Shown here: positions 7,556-18,170 of the stretch, piece after piece | How positions within the stretch are numbered: the stretch's first letter is position 1 | How the letters are laid out: each line of letters begins with the position of its first letter | Translations under genes and position numbers: made by a program | From: Halomonas sp. M20 | GTDB taxonomy: Bacteria; Pseudomonadota; Gammaproteobacteria; Pseudomonadales; Halomonadaceae | Reading direction: 5' to 3' | NCBI RefSeq assembly: GCF_020622265.1 | Contig: NZ_JACNMQ010000004.1 | Location: forward strand, 186,001-250,000 | Length of the DNA stretch: 64,000 nt | Notes under the pieces: generated by a model | Told to the model about the DNA's origin: nothing | Databases searched by the model: none | What the model saw: the letters and a program-made list of their open reading frames with translations, nothing else

Positions 7556-10141
7556 TCAATGCAGCGTGCGGCTATCGCCGCTGAGCGTATCGATATGGGT
7601 AAGCGCCCAATGGCGCGGCCTGGAACCGGGAAAATCCAGACTTGACCAGGGTCCAGCCAAGGGCGGCGCTCCGCATAACCAGGCAACCAGTCCCTCGCGA
7701 AAATCCCGCAGAAAGGTTTCACGCTCTTCGGTTTCGCCCATGAAGAAGGCAAAACCCGCATAGAGCCCTTCCGCATAGGTCTGCCAACTTGCGTAATGCT
7801 GTTGAGCCTTGGCCATCGCCTTATCGAGCACCCGTTCCAGGGCCCCTGCATTCAGCCAGCCGACAATGCGCCCGGTGACTGCCAGATCGACGGCCTGGGC
7901 CAGATCCCAGGCGGTCATATCGGTGTCGTTACAGCGAGTATCGTTATCGCGCACTCGCTGCAGCCGCAAGAGATGATGACGCTCTTCCTGGGAGCACTCC
8001 CCGGATTCGAGGATGGCTATTTCTTCTATCAAGCGGGCCCGGTTCAAGGTGTAAGGGGCGTAGTTGATCTGGTACTCCTGGCGATCCCCGGCCTCGAGCA
8101 GGAACGTCAGGAATTCCTGCAGCTCACTCGCGCCATGCAAGCCATAATGGCTGGACAACCATTGGCGGGCCGCCTCGTTTTCCAGCGCACTCTCGCATTG
8201 AGGCTTGTTCCATATTCCCGGATTGAGCGGCCCAGTCAACGCCAGGGCGGTAAATTGATGCAGCGTAGGTCGGGGGCCGGGCTCCTGCCAGTACGTACAC
8301 TGCCAGTCGAGCCAGTGAAAACAGCTTCCAGGGTCGTCCCGATGCCAGCGTATTTCATGCACCAGCGTATCGTCGGACATTTCCGGCAATACGGTTTCCC
8401 AGGCAATCCAGGCTTCGAGAAGCTTCTTGGGATTTTCATAAAGATGACACAACACACTGCGCAAGGATTGGGCGAGCGTCCTGGTCTCTCGGCCATCGAA
8501 ATCACCGCTGTCATCCGCCATCAGTACATAAAACGCATATTTCTCCGCCATGTGAATGGTGGCGGCATGCCGTGAGCAGGATGCCAGTGAATTTCGGGCA
8601 TACTGAGCCTCCAGGGAGGGCTGTCCAAATACGGTTTTGCTTGGCGGCAGCATGTTGTGTGCTGCGTCTGCGGCCAGCTGATTGAGGTGGTGAGACTGGG
8701 CCGGCAGCCAGTAACGCGCCAGCCCCTGTACGCCTTCATCCGCGAACAGTCCCAGGGTCTCGGTGAGATAATGCTGGGCGTCCTGGCGTCGCGACTCGTC
8801 TTTCTCATGGGGTATCGCACCGGGGATTCCCTGCCTGTAAAGCAGTTCGGGCTCTCGTACCGATGCCAATGCCAATACCCAGTGCCAGGCATCGCGCCGC
8901 CAGTCCAGCATGGCGTTGCGAGAGGCCTCACGCTGCGCATCGCTGATCAGCTCCGAGAGCGGCAAGCGCCAGGGAGATACCGGTGAATGAAGCAACAGAG
9001 CCGTCTCTTCATCGAATAGCTTACGAACAGACGGCTGACCTTCGAACAGGGCACGCCCGCGCTGATAGGCTCGCATGAGCGCCGTCCAGTCGCTATAACG
9101 CGTGGTCAGCAGATCGATGCCATGCAGCGCAAAATGCTCGGCTTCGCTGCTATCCAGCCACCCCAGAACCCAGCCGGCATAGGCCAGGTCGATCACCCGT
9201 AGCCAGTCCCAGGCCGCCCATTCCAATGGCTCCCCCTGGTCGATGAACGCCAGCAATGCTTCACCGTAACGACGTTGATCAACGAGTCCGGCCAACCAGG
9301 CCTGACGCTCGGCCCCCTCCTGCTCCAACAGCCTCGCCACGTCGAGATCCCAGCCATAGCGATGGCCCTGGGCCGCCAGCCACAGCAGTGTGCGGATCAT
9401 GTCCTCACGCCCCCGTACCTGCCATACCTGCTCGAGCCAGGCAGCGGCATCGGGCCAGTCATGCAACTGGTCCGAAGACTCCATCAAAAGCGGCGCGAAT
9501 AGCGCCCTGGGGAGCCAGACCCTTGCAGCCGGAGTATCCGGCCACAAGGGTTCGTCATTGCGCGTGGCCAGGTGATCACCCAGCAATTGCCAGGTAACGC
9601 CCTGCCCTTCATGTTCCAGAGTCGCCAGCACTTCGCTGTACCTGACAAAGGCCTCATCCCCCTGAGCCCAGCCCCGATCGAGACGGGCGTCACGCAATGC
9701 TGCCAGCCATTCATCCAGGCTGGCATAACGCGCCTGAAGATCCTTTGCAAGGCGCAATACCCAGGCCTCGGCACGCTCGGCGCTCAACCAGCCGGCTGCC
9801 ACAGCCAGCGCCAGCAACTCGATGACCGCCAGTTGGCGCTGAGGGTCGGGCTTTTCGGCAGGAAAAGCCTCGAGCAATCGCCATCCGAGTTCGCCGCGCT
9901 CGGTAATACCAAAGACGGTCAGTCGCGCCAGCGCTTGGGATTGCTCTACGGCAACCGGATCGGGCTCGAAGGCCCAGCCACACAGCACCAACTGCTGCGA
10001 CCACCATGCATTCAGTGGGTCTACCAAATTACACCTCAGATGCTTACGCCGCTGACAATGGAAGAAATGACATAGTGTAACGGAAAGCGGCACGACCGCC
10101 GATGCCCCTGCACTTGCACTTGCACTTGGTGCATTGTGCAT
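7556..10141 (-). CDS. Very large DUF1266 protein
   Basis: Up to 861 residues, apparently cytoplasmic and rich in Trp, Leu and Ala. Segments of the type W-D-x2-R/Q-A-x-D-L-A-x2-G-x3-G-W-L recur (near residues 310-340 and 770-800, with weaker copies elsewhere), the hallmark of DUF1266 (E. coli YbeR/YbeU group). Function is unknown. The first ATG (10141) has no ribosome site and begins with a low-complexity SASASAGASA run. A TTG at 10027 has GAGGTG 4 bases upstream and starts at LVDPLNAWW, so the real protein may be 823 residues. The downstream MFS gene overlaps its stop. Confidence 0.7.
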   Translation of the reverse strand: MHNAPSASASAGASAVVPLSVTLCHFFHCQRRKHLRCNLVDPLNAWWSQQLVLCGWAFEPDPVAVEQSQALARLTVFGITERGELGWRLLEAFPAEKPDPQRQLAVIELLALAVAAGWLSAERAEAWVLRLAKDLQARYASLDEWLAALRDARLDRGWAQGDEAFVRYSEVLATLEHEGQGVTWQLLGDHLATRNDEPLWPDTPAARVWLPRALFAPLLMESSDQLHDWPDAAAWLEQVWQVRGREDMIRTLLWLAAQGHRYGWDLDVARLLEQEGAERQAWLAGLVDQRRYGEALLAFIDQGEPLEWAAWDWLRVIDLAYAGWVLGWLDSSEAEHFALHGIDLLTTRYSDWTALMRAYQRGRALFEGQPSVRKLFDEETALLLHSPVSPWRLPLSELISDAQREASRNAMLDWRRDAWHWVLALASVREPELLYRQGIPGAIPHEKDESRRQDAQHYLTETLGLFADEGVQGLARYWLPAQSHHLNQLAADAAHNMLPPSKTVFGQPSLEAQYARNSLASCSRHAATIHMAEKYAFYVLMADDSGDFDGRETRTLAQSLRSVLCHLYENPKKLLEAWIAWETVLPEMSDDTLVHEIRWHRDDPGSCFHWLDWQCTYWQEPGPRPTLHQFTALALTGPLNPGIWNKPQCESALENEAARQWLSSHYGLHGASELQEFLTFLLEAGDRQEYQINYAPYTLNRARLIEEIAILESGECSQEERHHLLRLQRVRDNDTRCNDTDMTAWDLAQAVDLAVTGRIVGWLNAGALERVLDKAMAKAQQHYASWQTYAEGLYAGFAFFMGETEERETFLRDFREGLVAWLCGAPPLAGPWSSLDFPGSRPRHWALTHIDTLSGDSRTLH

Positions 10142-10275
10142 CGACAGTAGAGAAGTGCAGGAACGGCATCATGAAACGCTTGGCGCTGTGTTCAAAATAA
10201 TACACACTGCGTTTTAGATGATGATCGTTCATCCATCCTCAATGCGCTCGTTGATTTAACCCGGGAGGTTTTACC

Positions 10276-11574
10276 ATGAACAATGCTGAACTCAACGAAC
10301 TCAAGCAGCGCTACGTAGCCAATGGCGCCGCAAGCCCCGCTCCACACTTCGCCGAGCGTGCCGAAAATGCGGAAATCTGGGATGCGGACGGTAAGCGTTT
10401 CATCGATTTCGCCGGCGGTATCGGCGTTCTCAATATCGGCCATCGCCATCCCAAGGTCGTTGAAGCGGTCAAGGCACAGCTCGACAAGGTGATGCACACC
10501 TGCCAGACCGTCATGCCCTATGAAGGCTACGTCAAGGTCGCGGAAAAGCTCAGCCAGATCACGCCCGTGCGTGGCCATGCCAAGGTCATGCTGGCCAACT
10601 CCGGCGCCGAGGCACTGGAAAATGCCGTCAAGGTGGCTCGCGCCGCCACCGGCAAGACCAATGTGATCTGTTTCGACGGCGGCTATCACGGCCGTACCTT
10701 CATGACCATGGCGATGAATGGCAAGGTCAATCCCTATCAAACGGATTTCGGCCCCATGCCGGGTACGGTCTTCCGCGCCCCCTACCCGGTGCCCTATCAC
10801 GGTGTCAGTGAGGACGAAGCGCTACGCGGACTCAAGATGGCCTTGAGAACCGATGCCAACCCCAAGGATACCGCCGCGATCATCCTGGAACCGGTGCTCG
10901 GCGAAGGCGGCTTCTATCCGGCGCCGACGAGCTTTCTGAAGGCGATTCGCGAGATCTGCGACGAACACGGCATGCTGATGATCATCGATGAGGTGCAAAG
11001 CGGCTTCGGGCGCACCGGCAAGATGTTCGCCATCGAGCATAGCGGCGTGGAACCGGACATCATGACCATGGCCAAGAGCATGGGTGACGGCATGCCGATC
11101 TCTGCCGTCGTGGGTACCGACAAGCACATGGACGCCTCCGGCGCCAACTCCCTGGGCGGCACCTACAGCGGTAGCCCGGTCTCCTGTGCGGCGGTATTGG
11201 CAGTATTTGACGTCTTCGAGCAGGAAAACATCCTCGAGAAGAGCCAGGCGCTTGGCGACAAGCTGGCCAAACGCTTCGGCCAATGGCAGCAGGATTTCGA
11301 CTGTATCGACAACGCGCGCAACATGGGCGCCATGGCGGCCTTCGATGTCGTCTCCGACAAGGCCAACCATACCCCGGATGCGGAGCTGACTGCCGCCCTG
11401 TGCAAGAAAGTCCGGGAGAACGGACTGATCCTGCTCTCCTGCGGCATGTACGGCAACACGGTTCGCCTATTGATGCCCGTCACCATCGAGGACAAGGTGC
11501 TGGAAGAGGGTCTCGATATCATCGAACAGGCTCTGAAGGAGTTGGTGGGCAGCAAGCAGACCGCCAGCGCCTGA
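10276..11574 (+). CDS. gabT: 4-aminobutyrate aminotransferase
   Basis: 432-residue class III PLP transaminase converting GABA and 2-oxoglutarate to succinate semialdehyde and glutamate. Visible signatures: FAGGIGVLNIGHRHP, the PLP-phosphate loop NSGAEALENAVKVAR, GGYHGRT, the metal/PLP Asp in MLMIIDEVQSGFGRTG, and the Schiff-base lysine in TMAKSMGDGMP. The family also contains 5-aminovalerate and diaminobutyrate enzymes; GabT is the best fit over the full length. GGGAGG ribosome site. No gabD partner is adjacent. Confidence 0.88.
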   Translation: MNNAELNELKQRYVANGAASPAPHFAERAENAEIWDADGKRFIDFAGGIGVLNIGHRHPKVVEAVKAQLDKVMHTCQTVMPYEGYVKVAEKLSQITPVRGHAKVMLANSGAEALENAVKVARAATGKTNVICFDGGYHGRTFMTMAMNGKVNPYQTDFGPMPGTVFRAPYPVPYHGVSEDEALRGLKMALRTDANPKDTAAIILEPVLGEGGFYPAPTSFLKAIREICDEHGMLMIIDEVQSGFGRTGKMFAIEHSGVEPDIMTMAKSMGDGMPISAVVGTDKHMDASGANSLGGTYSGSPVSCAAVLAVFDVFEQENILEKSQALGDKLAKRFGQWQQDFDCIDNARNMGAMAAFDVVSDKANHTPDAELTAALCKKVRENGLILLSCGMYGNTVRLLMPVTIEDKVLEEGLDIIEQALKELVGSKQTASA

Positions 11575-11600
11575 TCAACGCCAACGTGAATCGATGAAAA

Positions 11601-11636
11601 AAAACCCCTGCTACCGTCACCGATAGCAGGGGCTTC
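11601..11636. terminator. Bidirectional terminator between gabT and katE
   Basis: CCCCTGCTA / TAGCAGGGG (9 bp, 11605-11632). On the minus strand it is followed by eight Us, making it a strong terminator for the leftward catalase gene; on the plus strand the tail (CTTCTGATTGCTTTT) is weaker. Confidence 0.85.
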
Positions 11637-11687
11637 TGATTGCTTTTATCAAAGAGTTCTAACAAGAGACGTTTGAACGCGAACCGT

Positions 11688-13844
11688 TTAGGCCGGCATG
11701 TCGTTGGCCTTCGAGTCCCGAGACCACACGCGATGCTCCCCCACGGCCTGGGCAAAGGGTTCGAATACCGACTCTACCCCATCCTCGACGAATATCCCGT
11801 CTTCACCGATAGGCACTCCCGCGGCATCGAGTAGCGCTCTGCCTTCCCCGAGGGCGGCAATTGCCTTGAGGTGCTTGTAAGCCTCCTGGACGTAATAGCG
11901 TCCCAAACCGGAGCCCGCCAATGCCTGGGCACTGCCTTCGCCACCGGCGACGATGACCGCATCCACGGTCACGGAGGGCAGACCATTGACCATGCCGTCC
12001 GGGGTGACGGCCTGGCCGTTGCTGGCCTTGACCGGAGCCATGCTCGGTGCAATGACCATACCTTGAGCCCCCTGCTCGGACAGCTTCACCTTGAGCGCTT
12101 CCACCTGTTCGCCATCGACACCATCTGCCACCAGGATGGCGATCTTGCGGTACTTGATATTGCCCGGTAACCGCGCCATCAGGCTCAGCGCCTCGGACGC
12201 CTCTTGGGAACTCTTGCCCAGTTCGCCTTCCGGTGCAGTCGGCTCCCCAGGGGCTTCTATTCCGTGGTTCTCGCCGACACGACGTGCCAGTTCCAGATCG
12301 ATATTGGGCAGAATCTCCTTGATCTGTCGCTCTCGGATGTAGGGTCGCGCCACCTTGGAAAGCTCGAAGGTGTAGGCGGCGATGATGTGCTCCTTCTCCA
12401 CCTCGGTCTGGCTGTTCCAGAACAGTCGTGCCTGGGAGTAGTGATCGCCGAAGGAGTCGCTGCGCGCCCGCACCTTGTGAGCATCGACCCGTTCGTAATG
12501 GCTCTCGTACCCGCCGTTTTCTTCCGCCGCTGGGGTCTGCTTGGGCCAGCCGCCATCGATGGAGTTGGGCTCGTAGGAGGCCTGACCCTTATTGATGGTC
12601 TGGCGGTGCGGCGCATCACGCTGATTGTTGTGGAACGGGCACACCGGGCGGTTGATGGGAATCTCGTGGAAGTTCGGCCCGCTCAGGCGCAGCATCTGGG
12701 TATCCAGATAAGAGAACAGACGCCCTTGCAGCAGCGGATCGTTGCTGAAATCAATGCCCGGCACCACATGGCCGGGGCTGAAGGCCACCTGCTCGGTCTC
12801 GGCGAAGTAGTTGTCCGGGTTGCGGTTGAGCACCATCTTGCCAATCGGCGTGACCGGCACCTGCTCTTCAGGAATCAGCTTGGTGGCGTCGAGAATATCG
12901 AAGTCGAAGTTGTGCTCGTCCTGTTCCTCGACGACCTGGATGCCCAGCTCGAATTCAAGGAAATCGCCGTTCTCGATGTCTTCCCACATACCACGACGGT
13001 TGAAGTCCGGATCGCGGCCCCAGAGCTTCTGGGCTTCATCCCAAATCAATGAGCAGGTGCCCGCCAGCGGCTTCCAGTGGAACTTGACGAAGCGTGCCTT
13101 GCCCTGTCTGTCGATCATGCGGAAGGTATGCACACCAAAGCCTTCCATGTTGCGGTAATGGCGCGGGAAGGCGCGATCCGACATGGTCCACAGCACCATA
13201 TGGGCGGATTCGGGGAACAGCGAGACGAAGTCCCAGAAGGTATCGTGGGCAGACTGCCCCTGGGGGATCTCGTTGTGGGGTTCGGGCTTCACCGCGTGGA
13301 CGAAATCGGGGAACTTGGTGGCATCCTGCATGAAGAACACCGGCATGTCGTTGCCGACCAGATCCCAGTTGCCTTCCTCGGTGTAGAACTTGACAGCGAA
13401 ACCGCGCACGTCACGAACGGTGTCGTTGGAACCACGCCCGCCCTGCACCGTGGAAAAACGGGTAAATACCGGCGTCTTCTTGCCGGCTTTGCTGAACAGC
13501 GCCGCCTTGGAGTATTGGGAAGCGCCGTCGTAAGCCTCGAAATAGCCGTGAGCCGCAGCGCCCCGGGCGTGGACAATACGCTCGGGAATGCGCTCATGGT
13601 CGAAGTGATTGAGCTTCTCACGGAGAATGAAATCCTCCATCAGAGTCGGCCCACGCTCGCCAGCCTTCAGCGAATTGTGGTTGTCGGCAATGCGTACACC
13701 CTGATTGGTGCGCAGGTCATGCCCTTCGGCATCGCTACGAAACTGCTCCAGACTCTCCGATTTGCTGTGCTCGGTGGTCTTGAATTTCGTATCGTGAGGG
13801 CCATCGCTATTGGGTTGGGTATAGGGGCTGTTACTGGTGGCCAT
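11688..13844 (-). CDS. katE: Large-subunit catalase HPII
   Basis: 718 residues, the size of HPII clade 2 catalases. The N-terminal arm ([29 protein letters not shown] with the catalytic His) leads into the beta-barrel core. The proximal heme ligand is in [14 protein letters not shown], followed by [12 protein letters not shown]. Residues about 560-718 form the extra flavodoxin/DJ-1-like domain found only in large-subunit catalases. It breaks down hydrogen peroxide in the cytoplasm, usually in stationary phase or under osmotic stress. GAGGAG ribosome site. A 12-bp palindrome lies about 110 bases upstream. Confidence 0.95.
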   Translation of the reverse strand: MATSNSPYTQPNSDGPHDTKFKTTEHSKSESLEQFRSDAEGHDLRTNQGVRIADNHNSLKAGERGPTLMEDFILREKLNHFDHERIPERIVHARGAAAHGYFEAYDGASQYSKAALFSKAGKKTPVFTRFSTVQGGRGSNDTVRDVRGFAVKFYTEEGNWDLVGNDMPVFFMQDATKFPDFVHAVKPEPHNEIPQGQSAHDTFWDFVSLFPESAHMVLWTMSDRAFPRHYRNMEGFGVHTFRMIDRQGKARFVKFHWKPLAGTCSLIWDEAQKLWGRDPDFNRRGMWEDIENGDFLEFELGIQVVEEQDEHNFDFDILDATKLIPEEQVPVTPIGKMVLNRNPDNYFAETEQVAFSPGHVVPGIDFSNDPLLQGRLFSYLDTQMLRLSGPNFHEIPINRPVCPFHNNQRDAPHRQTINKGQASYEPNSIDGGWPKQTPAAEENGGYESHYERVDAHKVRARSDSFGDHYSQARLFWNSQTEVEKEHIIAAYTFELSKVARPYIRERQIKEILPNIDLELARRVGENHGIEAPGEPTAPEGELGKSSQEASEALSLMARLPGNIKYRKIAILVADGVDGEQVEALKVKLSEQGAQGMVIAPSMAPVKASNGQAVTPDGMVNGLPSVTVDAVIVAGGEGSAQALAGSGLGRYYVQEAYKHLKAIAALGEGRALLDAAGVPIGEDGIFVEDGVESVFEPFAQAVGEHRVWSRDSKANDMPA

Positions 13845-13953
13845 GCTGGTTTCTCCTCATTCCTGAAACGAAGGGAAGACCGCAATACGGTTATCCTTTC
13901 GCAAGCATATTTGACGTCTTCCTTGAAGTACTCGGAAACTCAGCGAGTACGAT

Positions 13954-13965
13954 TTACCTAGGTAA
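13954..13965. promoter_or_regulatory. Palindrome TTACCTAGGTAA upstream of katE
   Basis: A perfect 12-bp palindrome about 110 bases before the katE start, in the 200-base gap between katE and the GlsB-like gene. It could be an operator. No matching regulator is identifiable in the window. Confidence 0.3.
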
Positions 13966-14048
13966 GTGACTACCAATCTTCAATTTAAGCCTATTCATCA
14001 GAGTAGGCAAATGGCCTGGGGCATTGCACCGCAGGCCTTGCCGTCGAC

Positions 14049-14294
14049 CTAAGGCTTGCGCACCATGGACACGATCCAGAGCAGCAATACCGCACCCACG
14101 ATGGCCGTTACCAGCGAACCGATGATACTGTAGGAGGCGATACCCAGCAGGCGAAACACCAAGCCGCCTAGTACCGCGCCAACGATACCGACACCAATAT
14201 TACCCAGGATGCCGAAACCGCCACCGCGCATGATATTGCCGGCAATCCAGCCTGCCAGTCCGCCGATGATCAACCACAAGATTAAACCCATCAT
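14049..14294 (-). CDS. GlsB/YeaQ/YmgE family stress membrane protein
   Basis: 81 residues, three glycine-rich membrane helices: GLILWLIIGGLAGWIAGNIM, a central GILGNIGVGIVGAVLGGLVFRLLG, and a C-terminal VTAIVGAVLLLWIV. This is the full transglycosylase-associated (PF04226) pattern. Members are general-stress inner-membrane proteins of unknown mechanism. AAAGGAG ribosome site; first of two ATGs chosen. It lies next to katE, which fits a stress setting. Confidence 0.9.
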   Translation of the reverse strand: MMGLILWLIIGGLAGWIAGNIMRGGGFGILGNIGVGIVGAVLGGLVFRLLGIASYSIIGSLVTAIVGAVLLLWIVSMVRKP

Positions 14295-14385
14295 ACTTCT
14301 CCTTTAAATATCTTCCATGAAAACTGCCTGCCTAGCCTGCCACAAACGGATTCAGCCATACATCGATTAATCAACCGTACATCGA

Positions 14386-14934
14386 TTAGAAAGACGAACC
14401 GGGTTGCTGTAGAAACCCCTTTTCCTCAGCGCTGGATTCTCGTCCGAGTATCTCGTTGCGATGCGGATAGCGCCCGAAACGCTCGAGGATTTCCCGATGG
14501 CGTCGCTCATGCTTTAGATTGTTTTCCAAACCTGCCTGGTCGAAAAGCCGCAGCGCCTCATCATGAATGCGCAAGGATTCACTGTGCATGTAAGGCATAT
14601 AGAGAAACGCTCGCTGCACCATCTTGAGATGACGATCGGCCCGGGCGGCGACGGCCTCCTGGGCCAATGTCAGCGCCTGGGGGTCCTGAGCAAACGCCGC
14701 TGCACGATTACGATGAATGTTGCGTGAAAACTGATCGAGTACCAGAATCTCTGCCAGACGTCCTTGCGGGGAGCAGCGCCACATCCATAATTCCCCCGCG
14801 ATGGCAGCCTCGAGCGTCGAGGAAAAGCGTTCGGATACTTGACGATCGAAAGCCTCATCCTTGCTAAACCACTGACGAGAAGCCGTCTCGTCGAACCAGA
14901 AGTGCAGTATCGCTTGTGCAGGGGTGTCGGGCAT
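14386..14934 (-). CDS. DUF924 family protein
   Basis: 182 residues with the family motifs ILHFWF (N-terminus), QWFSKDEAFDRQV, a central EILVLDQFSRNIHR and AFLYMPYMHSE, and a C-terminal HERRHREILERFGRYPHRNEILGR. It is an all-alpha TPR-like cytoplasmic protein of unknown function. The start is preceded by GGAG at a long (10-base) spacing. Single gene. Confidence 0.88.
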   Translation of the reverse strand: MPDTPAQAILHFWFDETASRQWFSKDEAFDRQVSERFSSTLEAAIAGELWMWRCSPQGRLAEILVLDQFSRNIHRNRAAAFAQDPQALTLAQEAVAARADRHLKMVQRAFLYMPYMHSESLRIHDEALRLFDQAGLENNLKHERRHREILERFGRYPHRNEILGRESSAEEKGFLQQPGSSF

Positions 14935-15041
14935 AGGATTGGAACTCCATCAGTTTGCTATGGGCAGTAGCATCAGGTTAGTCGAAGCGCGTCCTGGACC
15001 CAACTTTCGTTTCACCACAATCACTCTACTCTGGAGTCACG

Positions 15042-15263
15042 ATGTCTTTCGCCCAATTCATGGCAATGGCCGGTTACCTATTGAACGTCATCGGCATTGT
15101 GGTCTGTCTAGTGGGCTTGTCTCTGGCACGACGCCCTTCCCGTCGCACCCTGGGGTATTGCCTTGCGGGTCTAGGATTTCTCATCGCTGCCAGTCCACTT
15201 TTCGCGCAGCTGTTTGGATTGATACCGCCACCAATGCCAGCCTCGACCTTGCCACCGGGATGA
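15042..15263 (+). CDS. Small two-helix membrane protein, unknown
   Basis: 73 residues. Two hydrophobic helices (about 7-27 and 37-60) flank a short basic loop (ARRPSRRT), and a proline-rich tail follows. A CTGGAG ribosome site 8 bases upstream and tight spacing to the next gene support expression. I do not recognise a family. Confidence 0.55.
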   Translation: MSFAQFMAMAGYLLNVIGIVVCLVGLSLARRPSRRTLGYCLAGLGFLIAASPLFAQLFGLIPPPMPASTLPPG

Positions 15264-15354
15264 GGTAAAAAGCCGCATTCGCGCGCCTGCTGCGACCCCG
15301 GTATGCTGTAGGCCTGATACCATGTATCAACAAAAACACACAAGGATGTAAAAA

Positions 15355-16950
15355 ATGCACACCCTGACCCTTTTGTCGTTTCTGTTCTTTACCGGGCTGG
15401 TCGCCCTCATTACCTGGTTCATTACTCACCGGGACGATCATAGCAGCACCCGCGGCTACTTCCTGGCCGGACGTAGCCTGACCTTCCCGCTGATTGCCGG
15501 CTCGCTCTTGATGACCAATCTTTCCACGGAACAGATGGTGGGACTCAACGGCGCAGCATTCACCGACGGCTTGAGCGTCATGGCCTGGGAAGTCGTGGCG
15601 GTCATCGCTCTGGTGGCATTGGCGCTGTTCTTTCTGCCTCGTTTTTTGCGTAGCGGCATTGCCACGGTACCTCAGCTGTTGAGGATTCGTTTCGATGGCA
15701 CGACACAGCTGATCTGCAACATCATTTTCCTGATTGCCTATGCGGTGATCCTGCTGCCGATCATTCTCTACTCCGGCGCCGTTGGGCTGCAGGGCATGCT
15801 CGATCTCAAAGGCCTGACAGGAATCGAATCGAGCAGCGTTCTGCTATGGTCAACGGTATGGATCGTCGGCATCATCGGCTCGATCTATGCCCTGTTCGGC
15901 GGCTTGCGCACCGTTGCCGTCTCGGACACCCTCAATGGCGTGGGCCTGCTGATCGGCGGCTTCGTGATCGTCTATTTTGGCCTGCAGGCTGTGAGCGATG
16001 ATGGTGGAATCATGGCAGGCTGGGAAGCGCTCAAGCAGAGCAATCCCGAGAAGCTGAAGTCCATTGGCGCCGAGGATCAGCAGGTGCCCTTCGCCACTCT
16101 TTTCACCGGCGTTCTTCTGATCAACCTGTTCTACTGGACCACCAACCAGCAGATCATTCAGCGCACCCTGGCCGCCAAGAATCTTGCGGAAGGTCAGAAA
16201 GGCGTACTGCTGACAGGCCTGTTCAAACTTCTGGGGCCGCTATATCTGGTACTGCCCGGCATCATCGCCTATCAACTCTATGCGGGCGATGGCATTCGCG
16301 CCGACGAAGCCTACGGCCATCTGGTGTTCAACGTGCTGCCGCCCTATCTGACGGGCTTCTTTGCAGCGGTCATGGTCGGTGCCATTCTTTCCTCCTTCAA
16401 CTCGGCACTCAACAGTACCACCACACTCTTCAGCCTGGGTTTGTACAAGGAGGTCTTCAACAGGCAGGCCAGCGAAGAACAGATCGTGCGGGTGGGCAAG
16501 ATTTTTGGTTGGATCATGGCCGTTGCGGCCATGATCATTGCCCCGCTTCTGGCCGGCCAGGAAAGCCTGTTCGGTTATCTTCAGAAAATGAATGCCATGT
16601 ACTTCATCCCCATTCTTGCGGTGGTGCTGGTCGGGCTCTTGACTAAGCGGGTGCCGGCGATCGCCGCCAAGATCGCCCTTGTCGCTGGCTGTGCGATCAT
16701 CGGCCTCGTCTATTTCGTGCCGCCCTTCACCGGTCTGCTGGAGGTCGTTCACGACTTCCATTTCGTGGCGCTGGTTTTCCTGGCACTGGTGATCATGATG
16801 CTGCTGTTCGGCAAGCTGCGCCCCCGCCAGACGGCCTGGGTCCATGAAGATAGCGGTAAAGTCGATCTCACCCCCTGGAAGGGCGCGGTTCCGGCGGGCA
16901 TCCTGCTGGTAATCCTGGTGATCGCGATATACGTTGCCTTCGCAGGATGA
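15355..16950 (+). CDS. Sodium:solute symporter (SSS family, YidK/SglT-like)
   Basis: 531 residues, about 14 transmembrane helices. The SSS core is recognisable: [32 protein letters not shown] at helix 1, [22 protein letters not shown] after helix 2, and [32 protein letters not shown] at the conserved helix 8 sodium-site region. Overall it is closest to the sugar-type YidK/SglT group, but the substrate is not determined. AAGGATG ribosome site. A second carrier gene begins 16 bases downstream, so they may be co-transcribed. Confidence 0.85.
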   Translation: MHTLTLLSFLFFTGLVALITWFITHRDDHSSTRGYFLAGRSLTFPLIAGSLLMTNLSTEQMVGLNGAAFTDGLSVMAWEVVAVIALVALALFFLPRFLRSGIATVPQLLRIRFDGTTQLICNIIFLIAYAVILLPIILYSGAVGLQGMLDLKGLTGIESSSVLLWSTVWIVGIIGSIYALFGGLRTVAVSDTLNGVGLLIGGFVIVYFGLQAVSDDGGIMAGWEALKQSNPEKLKSIGAEDQQVPFATLFTGVLLINLFYWTTNQQIIQRTLAAKNLAEGQKGVLLTGLFKLLGPLYLVLPGIIAYQLYAGDGIRADEAYGHLVFNVLPPYLTGFFAAVMVGAILSSFNSALNSTTTLFSLGLYKEVFNRQASEEQIVRVGKIFGWIMAVAAMIIAPLLAGQESLFGYLQKMNAMYFIPILAVVLVGLLTKRVPAIAAKIALVAGCAIIGLVYFVPPFTGLLEVVHDFHFVALVFLALVIMMLLFGKLRPRQTAWVHEDSGKVDLTPWKGAVPAGILLVILVIAIYVAFAG

Positions 16951-16966
16951 ATGTCGGGGCCAAGAC

Positions 16967-18145
16967 ATGCCGTTGACCGTCACTCTATTGTCTCTATGTC
17001 AGGCACTGCTGGTCAGCGGCAACATCCTTCTGATCGCAGTGTCACCCCTGATTGGCGCCGAGCTGGCCCCCGGTCCCAACTGGGCTACCGCGCCGGTAGC
17101 CATGCAGTGGCTGGGCCTGATGTGCGCCACCATTCCGGCGTCGCTGATAATGGGTCGGCTGGGGCGCAAGCGGGGCTTCATGCTGGGCAACCTGATCGGC
17201 CTGGGCGGGGTTCTGGTCGCCGGCCTGGCATTGGTAGGCGAGCAATTCGGCACCTTCATGCTGGGTACCTGGCTGATCGGTATCGGTATCGGATTTGGCA
17301 TGCTCTATCGCTTTGCCGCGGTGGAAGCCGCAACTCCTGAGCTGAAGGATCGCGCCATCGGACTCGTCATGGGCGGCGGCGTACTGGCAGCCGTGCTTGG
17401 CCCCTGGCTCGCCCGCTCCAGCCAAGGTTTGTTCGAGACACCCTTTCTCGGCAGCTTCCTGGGGCTGGGATTACTCTACGTCATAGCATTGATCGTGCTG
17501 GCCTTCACCCGGCTACCGCCGCCGCAAACGACCCATGACGACGGCCCCGCCCGACCGCTGTCCGAGATAGTGCGTCAGCCGACATTCATCGTCGCGGCGC
17601 TGACCGGTCTGATCGGCTATGGCGTGATGAACCTGGCCATGACCGCAACGCCTCTTGCCATGCATCGGGCCGGCTTTCATTTCGATCACGTGGCCACCAC
17701 CATTCAATGGCATGTACTGGCCATGTTCGTGCCTGCCTTTTTCACCGGGCGCTTGACGGCGTACTTCGGTGCGCGACCCATGATCGTAGTGGGTTGCCTG
17801 TTATTGGCCGCCTGCGGTTTGCTGGCGCAATTATCCGTCACCCTTTACGGCTACTACTCGGCCTTGATGCTGCTTGGCCTCGGCTGGAACCTGACCTTCC
17901 TACCCGCCACGGGGCTTCTGACCGTGACCTATCGCACATCGGAAAAGGCGCGCACCCAGGCAACCAATGAATTCTTGGTGTTCACTACCGTTGGATTGAC
18001 TTCGCTGCTGGCAGGACCGCTGGAGGCCAGCCTCGGCTGGGCCGGTCTCAATGCGGTGTTGTTGCCTCTGGCGCTGATACCCATCGTTGCCCTGCTCTGG
18101 CAGCGACTTGCCAATAGCGCCGATAGCCCCCAGATTAAACACTAA
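16967..18145 (+). CDS. MFS transporter
   Basis: 392 residues from ATG 16967, chosen because an upstream ATG at 16934 lies inside the symporter gene and would add a hydrophilic stub. Twelve predicted helices; motif A in loop 2-3 is present (SLIMGRLGRKRGFMLG) and a weaker copy is in loop 8-9 (TGRLTAYFGARPMIVVG). The substrate is unknown. It follows the symporter and is itself followed 25 bases later by ycjX. Confidence 0.78.
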   Translation: MPLTVTLLSLCQALLVSGNILLIAVSPLIGAELAPGPNWATAPVAMQWLGLMCATIPASLIMGRLGRKRGFMLGNLIGLGGVLVAGLALVGEQFGTFMLGTWLIGIGIGFGMLYRFAAVEAATPELKDRAIGLVMGGGVLAAVLGPWLARSSQGLFETPFLGSFLGLGLLYVIALIVLAFTRLPPPQTTHDDGPARPLSEIVRQPTFIVAALTGLIGYGVMNLAMTATPLAMHRAGFHFDHVATTIQWHVLAMFVPAFFTGRLTAYFGARPMIVVGCLLLAACGLLAQLSVTLYGYYSALMLLGLGWNLTFLPATGLLTVTYRTSEKARTQATNEFLVFTTVGLTSLLAGPLEASLGWAGLNAVLLPLALIPIVALLWQRLANSADSPQIKH

Positions 18146-18170
18146 ATTTTCGATTCGGAACATTAGCGCC

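Noticed and set aside
12204-13961. Two long plus-strand frames (282 and 294 codons) opposite katE
   Set aside because: Antisense of the catalase; composition mirrors GC-rich codon bias of the real gene.
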